From: Sulfurovum lithotrophicum
Lineage (GTDB): Bacteria; Campylobacterota; Campylobacteria; Campylobacterales; Sulfurovaceae
DNA length: 64,000 nucleotides
Direction of reading: 5' to 3'
Assembly (NCBI RefSeq): GCF_000987835.1
Contig: NZ_CP011308.1
Coordinates: 806,001 to 870,000, forward strand
This document shows, one piece after another, positions 47,101-54,288 of this stretch. Every line of letters begins with the position of its first letter. Within the stretch, counting starts at the first letter, position 1. The translations under genes and the position numbers were made by a program. The notes under the pieces were generated by a model. It had not been told where the DNA came from, made no database searches, and saw only the letters and a program-made list of their open reading frames with translations.

Positions 47101-47739
47101 AATAGAATAAACAGAAATTTAAACAAGGTAGATTTTGGTGCTATCAAGCAGATCTCTTTAGAGATGGATAAATCTAAAGGCAATAACAATTCTATTGCAT
47201 CCTTGATGCAATCACTAAACAGCAAAGTCGTAAGTGCCAGAACGATGTTTGAAGACAAGACATCACTCTTTTTTGATAAGCCTAAATCAATTGAAAATAT
47301 TGATGCCATTATTGAAACACTCGGTAAGATCAAAAAGCAGAGTGAGGGTGGGGCAATACATATCTTTGATACCATTGACCTGACTATCTCTTATGTAGAA
47401 AATGGTGTGAAGAAAAAGGGATTAAGCCATCTTAAAAATGACAGCTCTTCAGGTGGAAATATTCTCTTAAAAGTGGCAATCACTATCTCTATTTTAGCCC
47501 TGTTTGCCAACAAAGCAGACAAGGACACGCCGTTCTTTTTGATCGTTGATGAGATATCAAGACTCAAGCACCAAAACCAGGAGAATCTAAAGAAATTCAT
47601 TAATGATCATGGCTTCAGAACACTCTTCATTACCCCAGATCCAGTATACCCTGATCCTGAAGCAGCAATGTATTACATGTTTAGAAACAGTGGCAATGAA
47701 AAAGGTGGATTGGAAATAGCTCAGATGAATATTGTGTAA
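44146..47739 (+). CDS. jetC: Wadjet JetC-like SMC/MukB-type ATPase
   Basis: 1197 residues. The N-terminal head has Walker A GDNASGKTTTTRAIHYLYN with Lys34. About 700 residues of heptad coiled coil follow, split by a hinge-like region around residue 520-600 (LKAFLAEEVDGWEEHIYPV). The C-terminal head has SGGNILLKVAITISILALF (signature) and Walker B FFLIVDEISRL with Asp1135-Glu1136, ending in FITPDPVYPDPEAAMYY. This is the condensin motor that extrudes plasmid or phage DNA loops so that JetD can cut them. It ends the island, and no terminator-like hairpin was found after its TAA. Confidence 0.9.
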   Translation: MIRRMILINSANFDLVDIDLSKDVFFLGDNASGKTTTTRAIHYLYNAEGRQLGIPSDKDSFEKYYFPYDNSYIVYVFDDFFMMAFKRSGKVQKWFSKQPFDLERVISNGILVEHDLIRAYLKDVSSYRPQTNAEYRKIIYGQERRYTDFSIASIKNYDAFLEVYNMVFNVDKAIVDMKSIKKAIQKSLQKDDEILSLDFDTYIADMTAFKRDYDFFKKFDRQRDNIKKSVDVMEELVALEETIQLLLGKIRYNQESDKEKLPELKVAYDTEEEALKAFKRRVKHWERRLGVLENKVRDQITDFIIKIKELEVLEEKYSPIQYEEAVNIAAKKNGLKKESEELTISIGKLEEEQSSIVKEIESRIEQLTRKTNVDILAEGRETFRKRKELEENQCDNDIAIIEAEFVEIFSEIEKKIEELQSALSVEEENVETLKKSYESQSDSLSQEYEAEQERSSKEQEKIANQIAEKESVLDRSSRQVVQEERTIEEYKNDYLQARFERAEKLNSVRLYNNTRIKEYQTLLSHEPNTLKAFLAEEVDGWEEHIYPVIDKELLSKSRDVLKPVADFKSTSTLFGVTMDLTSLKVYPTAEELHEKIVQHKEDRKISLVKAREEDRVLKAEYDHFLNQANLTIDNIKSEIKLEQENLGVLQVKLSELKQEHIQRKQRYQDNKEKLKEQFEMQKKKHVERINRIKQEKKTQKDEEKIQNNHKKRQIEQRKKDLEFNVKALRSQVQSEIESARAEVRKEIEKLESEKKTKTEDELLSEYKNQRAAKEDELKECYRAEAFLDEYDEKQKEIATLPIIKKEHKRTETFLSNIKGKINHKIEVSKKQSKSLEEEHQKNSVRLKKLKDGIGKSDALEVDLSTIEKIEEPGELDKLVDAYELQNRGYQNLRIDFKSLLSRLASLEYNAIIDINLSIEKFDEVASIASLEHIKDSLEELHKFSMISYDNQKRSRHADFTNYLSNIIPQKLGTFNDLEDRFEQQKNRINRNLNKVDFGAIKQISLEMDKSKGNNNSIASLMQSLNSKVVSARTMFEDKTSLFFDKPKSIENIDAIIETLGKIKKQSEGGAIHIFDTIDLTISYVENGVKKKGLSHLKNDSSSGGNILLKVAITISILALFANKADKDTPFFLIVDEISRLKHQNQENLKKFINDHGFRTLFITPDPVYPDPEAAMYYMFRNSGNEKGGLEIAQMNIV

Positions 47740-47839
47740 ATTAGCATAATTCATAAATTTTTATAAAAATCTCATTTAGGCACATTTTTTACACAAAAAT
47801 TGATTATAATATTTAAATATCCCCTATATAAATAATAAT

Positions 47840-47848
47840 GGGGGGGGG
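47840..47848 (+). repeat. Homopolymeric tract of nine G
   Basis: ATAATG followed by eight further G gives nine in a row. In Campylobacterota such tracts slip and switch genes on and off. Here the ATG at 47838 opens a frame of only 9 codons in the present phase, 27 with one extra G, 38 with one G fewer, so no intact gene is being switched. Confidence 0.6.
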
Positions 47849-47866
47849 TATATCCTTGTCGCCAAA

Positions 47867-48037
47867 ATGACTCTACTGTCTCTCTTTGTGGAAAGGGAGG
47901 AAGGGGAAGAGGCTATATAAAAAGCTGCGATAACTGCTATGGGTGGAGACCCTGAATATCACAGTATATGGAACAGCATAGAGAAGTCAAAGGTACTGAA
48001 ATGGATTGTAGATTTTGAAAAGTTATATTTTGTATAG
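47867..48037 (+). pseudogene. Degenerate small reading frame
   Basis: From ATG at 47867 the frame runs to TAG at 48035-48037 with one in-frame TAA after ...EEGEEAI. The second half (ITAMGGDPEYHSIWNSIEKSKV, split over the stop) has protein-like composition. It may be a decayed gene next to the G tract. I do not recognise it. Confidence 0.3.
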
Positions 48038-48112
48038 GAAAAGCTTTCTTGTTTTAAGCATTAGATAAGTGTATACTGCAGGAATAAAAACAACCCAAAA
48101 AGTGAGGAGAAT

Positions 48113-48151
48113 ATGAAAAAAGAGAATTTTGTAAGAAAGTTGCAGGGATGA
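48113..48151 (+). CDS. 12-codon leader reading frame overlapping the SH3b gene
   Basis: ATG at 48113 with GAGGAGA upstream starts MKKENFVRKLQG, and its TGA overlaps the ATG of the next gene (ATGA at 48148). The strongest ribosome binding site in this stretch belongs to this tiny frame. It probably provides coupled initiation for the gene at 48148. A longer, alternative start of the SH3b gene is not in frame. Confidence 0.45.
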   Translation: MKKENFVRKLQG

Positions 48152-49200
48152 TAAAGTTTTTAATTCTCTATTTCCTTTTTTCTTCTGTTTCAGGATGGAC
48201 AGGGGAGGTACCCCTCTTTGCCTATGTCGTAAATCTATCTCCCCACGATACTTTGAATGTAAGGAGTTCTCCTGACTATCATGCAAAAAAAACAGGTGCT
48301 TTGCCTCTTGATGCCAGAGTAGGTGTAGATAGCTGCAAAAAAGTGGGACATTCGACATGGTGTAAGGTATTTCATCTTGCTCAGTATGACTATGACGCGT
48401 TTGGATACGGTGCCAAGCCTGGGTGGGTCAATGCCCGTTATCTAACGTTTTCCGATAGAGGTTATGTACTTGTTGAGGGAGAAGGAAACTGTGACTATGT
48501 ACTTGGATGCAGTCACGGTAAATGTGATATAGTCTCCCATATTGCAACAAGAAGTGACAAAGTAGTCGGTATTGAAACCCAAAAGATAGCCAGAAGCAGA
48601 CTCAAAGGAGCAAGTCATTTTGGTGCCGCATCCAAAGAGATGGACGGCTATTGTGTGACAGGTCGGTATATCGAAGATTATCTGAAAGAGAAAGCGTTGA
48701 AAACACTGCGCAGCAAATATGATGACTCCGCTTACCAAAAGGCGGTATATTTTATAAGAGATTTTGATGTGATGTGGCCGGAAAAGATTAGCAAATATAT
48801 GCACAGCAACATTGGCTTACAGGTATCGTATCGGACCTGTTTTGGTAAGGAGAGCCGGCTTTTTACCGACCATGAGATATATACGATGGAGAAGAACCGA
48901 AGCCGAGTGCTTTTTTGGAGGCATACGGAAGGCAGGGGAGATAAGATATATAAAAGTCTGTATGATGTGATGAAAAGTATGCAGCTGCCTGTATCTGAGA
49001 TCAACCAGGTAAAACCGCTGACTTCTTTGCGTGGATTTCCCTGTCCAAAACATAGACAATGCAAAGGATATGCCTTTTTGCATATTAATGAGGACTCAGA
49101 TACCAAAGAATATGACTGGCAGGGATTGGTGGTGATACTTGAGAAGTATCAGGGAAAATGGTATATTGTTGGTTTATTGAAAGACAGGTGGACGATATAG
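48148..49200 (+). CDS. Periplasmic SH3b-domain protein of unknown function
   Basis: 350 residues with a signal peptide (MIKFLILYFLFSSVSGWTG). A bacterial SH3 domain covers about residues 25-100 (VVNLSPHDTLNVRSSPDYHAKKTGALPLD ... KPGWVNARYLTF). Cysteines are frequent (for example CDYVLGCSHGKCD and FPCPKHRQCKGY), suggesting disulfides. The C-terminal half has no motif I know. SH3b domains often bind peptidoglycan or peptides, so a cell-envelope role is likely. It begins the co-directional run with the AIM24 and TMEM43 genes (29 and 13-base gaps). Confidence 0.78.
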   Translation: MIKFLILYFLFSSVSGWTGEVPLFAYVVNLSPHDTLNVRSSPDYHAKKTGALPLDARVGVDSCKKVGHSTWCKVFHLAQYDYDAFGYGAKPGWVNARYLTFSDRGYVLVEGEGNCDYVLGCSHGKCDIVSHIATRSDKVVGIETQKIARSRLKGASHFGAASKEMDGYCVTGRYIEDYLKEKALKTLRSKYDDSAYQKAVYFIRDFDVMWPEKISKYMHSNIGLQVSYRTCFGKESRLFTDHEIYTMEKNRSRVLFWRHTEGRGDKIYKSLYDVMKSMQLPVSEINQVKPLTSLRGFPCPKHRQCKGYAFLHINEDSDTKEYDWQGLVVILEKYQGKWYIVGLLKDRWTI

Positions 49201-49228
49201 TCTAAACAGAAAACACAAGGAGATAAAA

Positions 49229-50263
49229 ATGGCAGCACAATGGTACATAGAATATGATGACGGGCGAAAATACGGACCTGTAACGATAGAAGAGGCAAGA
49301 AAATATGTGCAGGATGATGCCGGAGGGTATGCATGGACAGAGGGTTTCAGTGGATGGAAGCCGATAAGTGAAGTGGTGGAGCTGACTGCAAACGATACGA
49401 TGGTAGCCACCTCCTTTTCCCCTCCTTCCCGGGCAAGGGGAAGCAGACTTAACAGTGCCGATGAGATCGACTATACGATCTACGGGGAGGACATCCAGTA
49501 TGTAGAGATAGAGCTTGATCCGGGAGAGAGTGTTGTCTCAGAAGCAGGGGCCATGATGTATAAAAACAGCCATATTGTGATGGATACAGTGTTTGGGGAC
49601 GGTTCAGGCTCCAAAGAAGATACGGGAGGTTTGTTTGACAAGCTGGTAGGCGCGGGAAAACGTCTGGTCACAGGTGAAAGTCTTTTTACCACGGTCTTTA
49701 CCCACAGAGGAAACGGAAAGGCTACAGTGGCTTTCGGTGCACCCTATCCGGGACGTATTATTCCGGTCGATCTTGATGAGATGGGCGGGACGCTCATCTG
49801 TCAGAAAGACTGTTTCCTCTGTGCGGCGAAAGGCGTTTCCATCGGTATCTATTTTCAGAAAAAAGTATTGACGGGACTCTTTGGCGGCGAAGGGTTCATT
49901 ATGCAGAAACTTGAAGGGGACGGACTTGCATTCATTCATGCCGGTGGTATGCTCAAAGAGATAGAACTCAAAGATGGAGAGGAGTTGCATCTCGATACGG
50001 GTTGTCTGGTCGCTATGCAACCCCATATCCATTTTGATCTTGAGCAGGCAGGAGGCATAAAGACCGGTTTGTTCGGAGGTGAGGGATTCTTCTTTGCCAA
50101 ACTCAGAGGGCCGGGCAAAATATGGATACAGTCGCTTCCATTCTCGAGACTGGCTGGCCGTATGCTTTCTGCCGCACCTCAGGCTGGAGGAAAAGATACG
50201 GGTGAAGGCTCTGTTCTGGGCGCGATAGGTGACCTGGCAATGGGTGACAGGTTCAATTTTTAG
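49229..50263 (+). CDS. AIM24-family protein with N-terminal GYF domain
   Basis: 344 residues, no signal peptide. A GYF_2 domain at about 5-55 (QWYIEYDDGRKYGPVTIEEARKYVQ). Then the AIM24/TIGR00266 beta-barrel (residues about 75-320), with VEIELDPGESVVSEAGAMMYK, TTVFTHRGNGKATVAFGAPYPG, GGEGFIMQKLEGDGLAFIHAGG and GLFGGEGFFFAKLRGPGKIWIQSLP. The family includes mitochondrial AIM24 and many bacterial proteins of unknown biochemical role, often linked with membranes. GGAGATAAAA precedes the ATG. It is followed 13 bases later by a TMEM43-like gene, which suggests a shared membrane function. Confidence 0.88.
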   Translation: MAAQWYIEYDDGRKYGPVTIEEARKYVQDDAGGYAWTEGFSGWKPISEVVELTANDTMVATSFSPPSRARGSRLNSADEIDYTIYGEDIQYVEIELDPGESVVSEAGAMMYKNSHIVMDTVFGDGSGSKEDTGGLFDKLVGAGKRLVTGESLFTTVFTHRGNGKATVAFGAPYPGRIIPVDLDEMGGTLICQKDCFLCAAKGVSIGIYFQKKVLTGLFGGEGFIMQKLEGDGLAFIHAGGMLKEIELKDGEELHLDTGCLVAMQPHIHFDLEQAGGIKTGLFGGEGFFFAKLRGPGKIWIQSLPFSRLAGRMLSAAPQAGGKDTGEGSVLGAIGDLAMGDRFNF

Positions 50264-50275
50264 GAGGAATAAGAT

Positions 50276-51550
50276 ATGGATAGATTTACAGAAACAAGTT
50301 ATACCGGTTTTGGACAGAATATAGGCAATTCGCTCAAGGGTTTTTTCATTGGGTTCTTTCTTATTGTCGGAGCGATCATACTGCTTGCATGGAATGAAAA
50401 CAGGAGTGTAGAACAGGCAACGGCACTCAAAGAGATGGAGCAGAAGATCATAACGCTCCCGGATACAAGTTATCAGAAAGTAAATGATGGCAAGGCTGTG
50501 CTGCTTCAGGGGGAAGTAAAGCCTTTGCACGAGGTTGTAGACCCTGAATATGGAGTGAAAACAGATGGGCTTGTGTTGCAAAGAAAGGTGCAGATGTACC
50601 AGTGGAAAGAGCATACACAGAGCAAAAGTGAGGATAAGCTCGGCGGTGGGACCGAAACGGTCACAACCTATTCCTACACGAAAGAGTGGTCTGAACATGC
50701 AAATAATTCTGTGAGCTTCAAGCATCCCGAAGGACATGAAAATCCGCCTATGACACACCGTGGAGCAACATACAGTACCGACGCACAGCTTGGAGACTTT
50801 TATCTTGGTAAAGAGATTATCAATCACATAGGTGCTACAGAAGGCTTTCCCGGTTTGTCACAAATGCCGGACACTGTAGCAGATGCCAAAAACTATAAAG
50901 CGTATCTCTATATTGGCGAGAATCCTGCAAAACCGCAGATCGGTGACACAAAGATCACCTACACTTATGCACCTGCAGGTATTTATACATTTGCAGGGGA
51001 ACAGGCAGGAAAAACATTGACATACTATACAACAGAGAATGGGAAAGACTTTCTCTTTGCACGCTATGGAAAAGTTTCTGCCAAACGTATTTTCAAAGAG
51101 GAGCTCGATGCCAATGCATTGTGGACATGGATCTTGCGGGGTATCGGACTTCTGCTGATGTTTATCGGCTTTAGTATGATGATGGGTATTTTGGCTACTT
51201 TGGCAAATGTCATACCAATGCTGGGTACACTGGTGGGAGGTGCAACTGCTCTTGTAGCAGGAGCATTGACCTTGGTACTGGGTTCTTTGGTCATTGCCAT
51301 AGCATGGTTTTCCTCACGGCCGATGATGTCATTGATGATCCTTGCTGTGGGACTTGTTATTGCATTTGTACTTGGCAAGACCGGGAAGAAAAATACGGTT
51401 CACAGAGCATCTGGGGCACCGGAACCTGCAACTGCACATGAGAGAAAAACAGAAAGTACCCCACCTTCAAGAGAATCTGAAAAGAATAAAGAAGAACAGG
51501 AGAACCTCCGACAGGAGGGCAGCAGTACTCCTCCGCCAAGGAGAGGATGA
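50276..51550 (+). CDS. TMEM43 (LUMA) family membrane protein
   Basis: 424 residues. The N-terminal helix (about 24-41, GFFIGFFLIVGAIILLAW) is followed by a large loop, NENRSVEQATALKEMEQKI ... QVGDTKITYTYAPAGIYTFAG, then three to four C-terminal helices (about 285-365) with IGLLLMFIGFSMMMGILATL and a polar tail (EKNKEEQENLRQEGSSTPPPRR). The same layout is found in TMEM43 proteins of bacteria and of the inner nuclear membrane of animals. Function unknown. Linked to the AIM24 gene. An intrinsic terminator overlaps its stop. Confidence 0.88.
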   Translation: MDRFTETSYTGFGQNIGNSLKGFFIGFFLIVGAIILLAWNENRSVEQATALKEMEQKIITLPDTSYQKVNDGKAVLLQGEVKPLHEVVDPEYGVKTDGLVLQRKVQMYQWKEHTQSKSEDKLGGGTETVTTYSYTKEWSEHANNSVSFKHPEGHENPPMTHRGATYSTDAQLGDFYLGKEIINHIGATEGFPGLSQMPDTVADAKNYKAYLYIGENPAKPQIGDTKITYTYAPAGIYTFAGEQAGKTLTYYTTENGKDFLFARYGKVSAKRIFKEELDANALWTWILRGIGLLLMFIGFSMMMGILATLANVIPMLGTLVGGATALVAGALTLVLGSLVIAIAWFSSRPMMSLMILAVGLVIAFVLGKTGKKNTVHRASGAPEPATAHERKTESTPPSRESEKNKEEQENLRQEGSSTPPPRRG

Positions 51551-51567
51551 AGATTCTCTCTTTTTTT
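51541..51567 (+). terminator. Intrinsic terminator of the SH3b-AIM24-TMEM43 operon
   Basis: GAGAGGAT (51541-51548), loop GAAG, ATTCTCTC (51553-51560): an 8-bp stem with one G-T pair, followed by seven T. It includes the TGA of the TMEM43 gene. Confidence 0.85.
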
Positions 51568-51656
51568 GCCATCCCCTTTTGTGTTAGCCTGAAAAGCAAA
51601 TTTTATGCTACAATAATCGCAGAAAAAGGCAATTCCACCGCTAAGCAAGGAGAAAG

Positions 51657-52706
51657 ATGTATAAGTTTTTAAAGCTCAAAACAGGTATGCTGCTTGTATG
51701 TATAGGTACGCTCTCTTTGGCAGCCATGGAGCAAATGACAAAAGAATTCCAGCTAAGATCAGGTAACATTGTTTACAGTATTCATGGTGGTGGTGCTTTG
51801 GCCCCTGACCTTAACCTCACGATCGTGGGGGAAGGGCGGCTGCGTTTCAAAGAGTGGGGGAAAGTCGTTTTGACGGAAGAGGAGATAGAGGAGAGTACAT
51901 CGGGTGCTTTCAGGAGTAGTGAAAAATTTTCCAAATGCATCAAACGTGACAAGGCACAGCAGTATGATGTCGACTATGATCAGGAGATCATTCTGGAACG
52001 TCCTCTTCCCAAAGGAAAAGAAATTAAAAACATTACTCAGGGTATGCTGCCGCACGGTGAAAGGGTGATTGCAGGGAAAAAGTGTAATATGTGGGCCAAA
52101 GAGGGGGTGCATATTTGTCTCTACAAAGGCATACCGCTTTTAGTCGAAAAGGAACTGTTCGGGATTCATTTTGAAAAGAAAGCGCTTTTTGTAAAAGAGA
52201 ATATCGATGTCGATACAGAGCAGTGTTCCATTCCAGACTTCCCGGTACGAAAGATGGCATTGTTCAAGACAAGTATCAAACAGAAAAAAGGCCCAGAAGA
52301 AGTTTCACAATTGTTGAACGATATACTTGAAAAAAGAGTATTTATCAAAAGCAGCAGGCTTAAAAAAATGAAAGAGAGCTATCTAAATCGTTTGGGAGAA
52401 CATATATTCCAAAGGCAAAAAAAGTTGCTGCCTAAAATGCTGGAAAGCATGAAAGAGACACGGGAGTGTCTTCAGGGGGCAGATGATGAACTCGAGGCCA
52501 ACGACTGCATTGATGAGATCAGTGATTTTAAGGCCAAAATGGTGAAGACACAAGAGGGTGAAAACCGTATAGATACCTGGGATGAAAAAGAGAAGAACAG
52601 GATACTCGATGAATTTGATGACAACATTGATATACTCGAAGCGAGAATGCCGTGTATACGCATGGCCAAAAATATTACGGACCTCGCAGGGTGCATGCGT
52701 AAGTGA
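51657..52706 (+). CDS. Secreted protein related to the one at 1860
   Basis: 349 residues. N-terminal hydrophobic segment LKTGMLLVCIGTLSLAAME (signal peptide, cleavage probably near residue 23). The core repeats the layout of the protein at 1860-2576: LRSGNIVYSIHGGG, then GEGRLRFKEWGKVVLTEEE, QQYDVDYDQEIIL, a Lys-rich segment, KCNMWAKEGVHICLYKGIPLLVEKELFG and IPDFPVRKMALF. The last 120 residues are acidic and helical, with several Cys (CIRMAKNITDLAGCMRK). No named family recognised. Its TGA overlaps the GTG of the radical SAM gene. Confidence 0.75.
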   Translation: MYKFLKLKTGMLLVCIGTLSLAAMEQMTKEFQLRSGNIVYSIHGGGALAPDLNLTIVGEGRLRFKEWGKVVLTEEEIEESTSGAFRSSEKFSKCIKRDKAQQYDVDYDQEIILERPLPKGKEIKNITQGMLPHGERVIAGKKCNMWAKEGVHICLYKGIPLLVEKELFGIHFEKKALFVKENIDVDTEQCSIPDFPVRKMALFKTSIKQKKGPEEVSQLLNDILEKRVFIKSSRLKKMKESYLNRLGEHIFQRQKKLLPKMLESMKETRECLQGADDELEANDCIDEISDFKAKMVKTQEGENRIDTWDEKEKNRILDEFDDNIDILEARMPCIRMAKNITDLAGCMRK

Positions 52707-53575
52707 AGTTCTACCGTGCCTATGTGGAGATCACCAATGTCTGTGGTCTGAGCTGTTCTTTCTGCCCTGCCAAAGAGCTTCCTTCTATGCAAATGGATAT
52801 GGACTTCTTTGAATCTATCGTGCTTCAGCTCAAGCCCTACACGAAAGAGATAGCCTGTCATGTGGTAGGTGACCCCCTGACACTCTCAAACCTCTCAGCA
52901 TATCTCGATATTATCCATAGACATGGTATGAAAGCTATATTGACGAGCAGTGGATATTTTCTGAAAAAACATAGTTATGAAACACTTTTTCACCCTGCTG
53001 TCAAACAGATAAATATCTCTCTCAACAGTTACAACAAGAACGATACGGCACTGACCTTCGAGCAATATATCACTCCCGTACTAGACCTGTGTCAAGCCAA
53101 ACTTGAAAGAGGAGAAGAACTTTTCATCAATCTGCGGGTATGGAATCTTGATGAGGTGATGAGCGAACGAATATTTAATGAAATTCTTTTTGAAACCCTC
53201 TCAAAGGCATTTGATGTTTCACTTGATCTTGAAACGATCTACAGTGAAAAACCGAAATCCATCCGTCTGGCAAATAAGGTCCTTGTACATTTTGACAACT
53301 ATTTTGAGTGGCCATCTTTAGAAAACCAAAATTACGGCCATGGCACATGTCAGGGATTACAGTCACATATTGCCATTCTTGCCAGCGGCAAAGTGGTACC
53401 GTGCTGTCTGGACTGTGATGGCATCATAGAACTTGGAGATCTGCATGAAGAGAGCCTGGAGACCATACTTTCAAATGAACGTACGGTCAACATGATAGAA
53501 GGTTTTAAAGAGGGCAAAGCAGTTGAAGAGCTTTGCCGGAAATGCAGTTACAAAGAACGATTTAATACTCTTTAA
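52703..53575 (+). CDS. Radical SAM/SPASM-domain protein
   Basis: 290 residues from a GTG start overlapping the preceding TGA. The cluster motif CGLSCSFC has Cys14, Cys18 and Cys21 (CxxxCxxC), very near the N-terminus. HVVGDPLTLSN follows, and the C-terminus has SPASM-type cysteines (CCLDCDGIIELGDL and CRKCSYKERFN). Such enzymes bind [4Fe-4S] clusters, cleave SAM and act on peptides, sugars or cofactors. No precursor peptide gene of a known type is beside it, so substrate is unknown. An extra copy of the C-terminal codons lies 56 bases downstream. Confidence 0.85.
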   Translation: MKFYRAYVEITNVCGLSCSFCPAKELPSMQMDMDFFESIVLQLKPYTKEIACHVVGDPLTLSNLSAYLDIIHRHGMKAILTSSGYFLKKHSYETLFHPAVKQINISLNSYNKNDTALTFEQYITPVLDLCQAKLERGEELFINLRVWNLDEVMSERIFNEILFETLSKAFDVSLDLETIYSEKPKSIRLANKVLVHFDNYFEWPSLENQNYGHGTCQGLQSHIAILASGKVVPCCLDCDGIIELGDLHEESLETILSNERTVNMIEGFKEGKAVEELCRKCSYKERFNTL

Positions 53576-53657
53576 CGCAACCAGTTGCGTGAGCCGACTG
53601 CTGAAGTCATTTTATGCAAAAGCTTTGCAGGAAATGCAGTTACAAGAAGAGGTTTAA
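53529..53657. repeat. Direct repeat of the radical SAM gene tail
   Basis: Bases 53529-53565 and 53621-53657 match at 31 of 37 positions (AGCTTTGC, then GGAAATGCAGTTACAA, ending TTTAA). The first copy encodes ELCRKCSYKERFN at the enzyme C-terminus. The second, in a frame from ATG 53614 to TAA 53664, encodes KLCRKCSYKKRFN. Confidence 0.75.
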
Positions 53658-53664
53658 CGATTAA
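53614..53664 (+). pseudogene. Remnant of a second radical SAM gene end
   Basis: A frame of 16 codons (MQKLCRKCSYKKRFND) after the active gene, preceded by an in-frame TGA. It keeps the CxxC and RF(N) residues of the neighbouring enzyme but is not a copy at base level (6 differences in 37), so it looks like the decayed tail of a former tandem paralogue. It overlaps the 3' end of the SYLF gene on the opposite strand. Confidence 0.5.
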
Positions 53665-54205
53665 GTTTTGTGAACTTAGTCCCTTCAAGATTGAGATTGT
53701 ACATCAAGCCTTTTTCTCCAAAGACAAAAGCATAGATGGGGTTTTGATAGCTTATCGTACTGATGTCTGTACCCACACCCCACTTGGCTACAGTGATCGC
53801 ACCATCCACACCGGCTTCCCATCCATTGCTTCTTATGAACTTGTCCAGAGCATCCTGGCTGACGAAGGCAATGATGTAGGAAGCTTTCTGTGCGCCCAGC
53901 TGGAATCCTACGGAGCCTGCTGCAATACTGTAGTAAGCGACACTCTTTCCGTTGACACGCAGTACGCCTTCACCATATTTGCCGCCTACGACAAAGCCCG
54001 CCTTGACGACAGAGGGGAAAACAAGATAGCCCTTCACTTTGGATAAAAAGTCTTTTCCTCCTTTGACCTCTTTGTAGAAGTGCTGTATGGCAGCATCGGC
54101 ATTGGCATCTATGACCTCTTTGGGCTGGTTAATGAACTCAGCATGCAATGAAGCACTTAACAACAGTAGCAGCAGCAGTGCACTTCTTAAAAAATGTGTT
54201 CTCAT
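53654..54205 (-). CDS. SYLF-domain (Ysc84-like) lipid-binding periplasmic protein
   Basis: 183 residues with a signal peptide (MRTHFLRSALLLLLLLSASLHA). The SYLF fold follows: GYLVFPSVVKAGFVVGGKYGEGVLRVNGKSVAYYSIAAGSVGFQLGAQKASYI and GVGTDISTISYQNPIYAFVFGEKGLMYNLNLEGTKFTKL. These domains bind phosphoinositides in yeast Ysc84; bacterial members are exported proteins of poorly known role. The stop overlaps the radical SAM remnant. Confidence 0.88.
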   Translation of the reverse strand: MRTHFLRSALLLLLLLSASLHAEFINQPKEVIDANADAAIQHFYKEVKGGKDFLSKVKGYLVFPSVVKAGFVVGGKYGEGVLRVNGKSVAYYSIAAGSVGFQLGAQKASYIIAFVSQDALDKFIRSNGWEAGVDGAITVAKWGVGTDISTISYQNPIYAFVFGEKGLMYNLNLEGTKFTKLNR

Positions 54206-54288
54206 GGGATGTCCTTATGATGATATTTATTAAATTATACCAAAATAGTGTAAACTAACTATAAATAAAATCTTTAGAGAGGATGCTT

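Larger units (their letters stand above)
47740..48112. other. Gap after the defence island: 9-G tract and decayed reading frame
   Basis: About 370 bases without a supported intact gene. It opens with AT-rich sequence, holds an ATG followed by a run of guanines (47840-47848), then a degenerate frame 47867-48037 and the promoter region of the SH3b gene. This is the right-hand boundary of the island, but no repeat matching the left edge (around 31161) was found by eye. Confidence 0.5.

Noticed and set aside
31235-47739. CRISPR array or cas genes in the island
   Set aside because: No regularly spaced repeats and no Cas-like protein were found anywhere in the window.
49604-50827. 407-residue minus-strand frame across the AIM24 and TMEM43 genes
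   Set aside because: Long only because of plus-strand codon bias; no domain and it crosses two well-supported genes.
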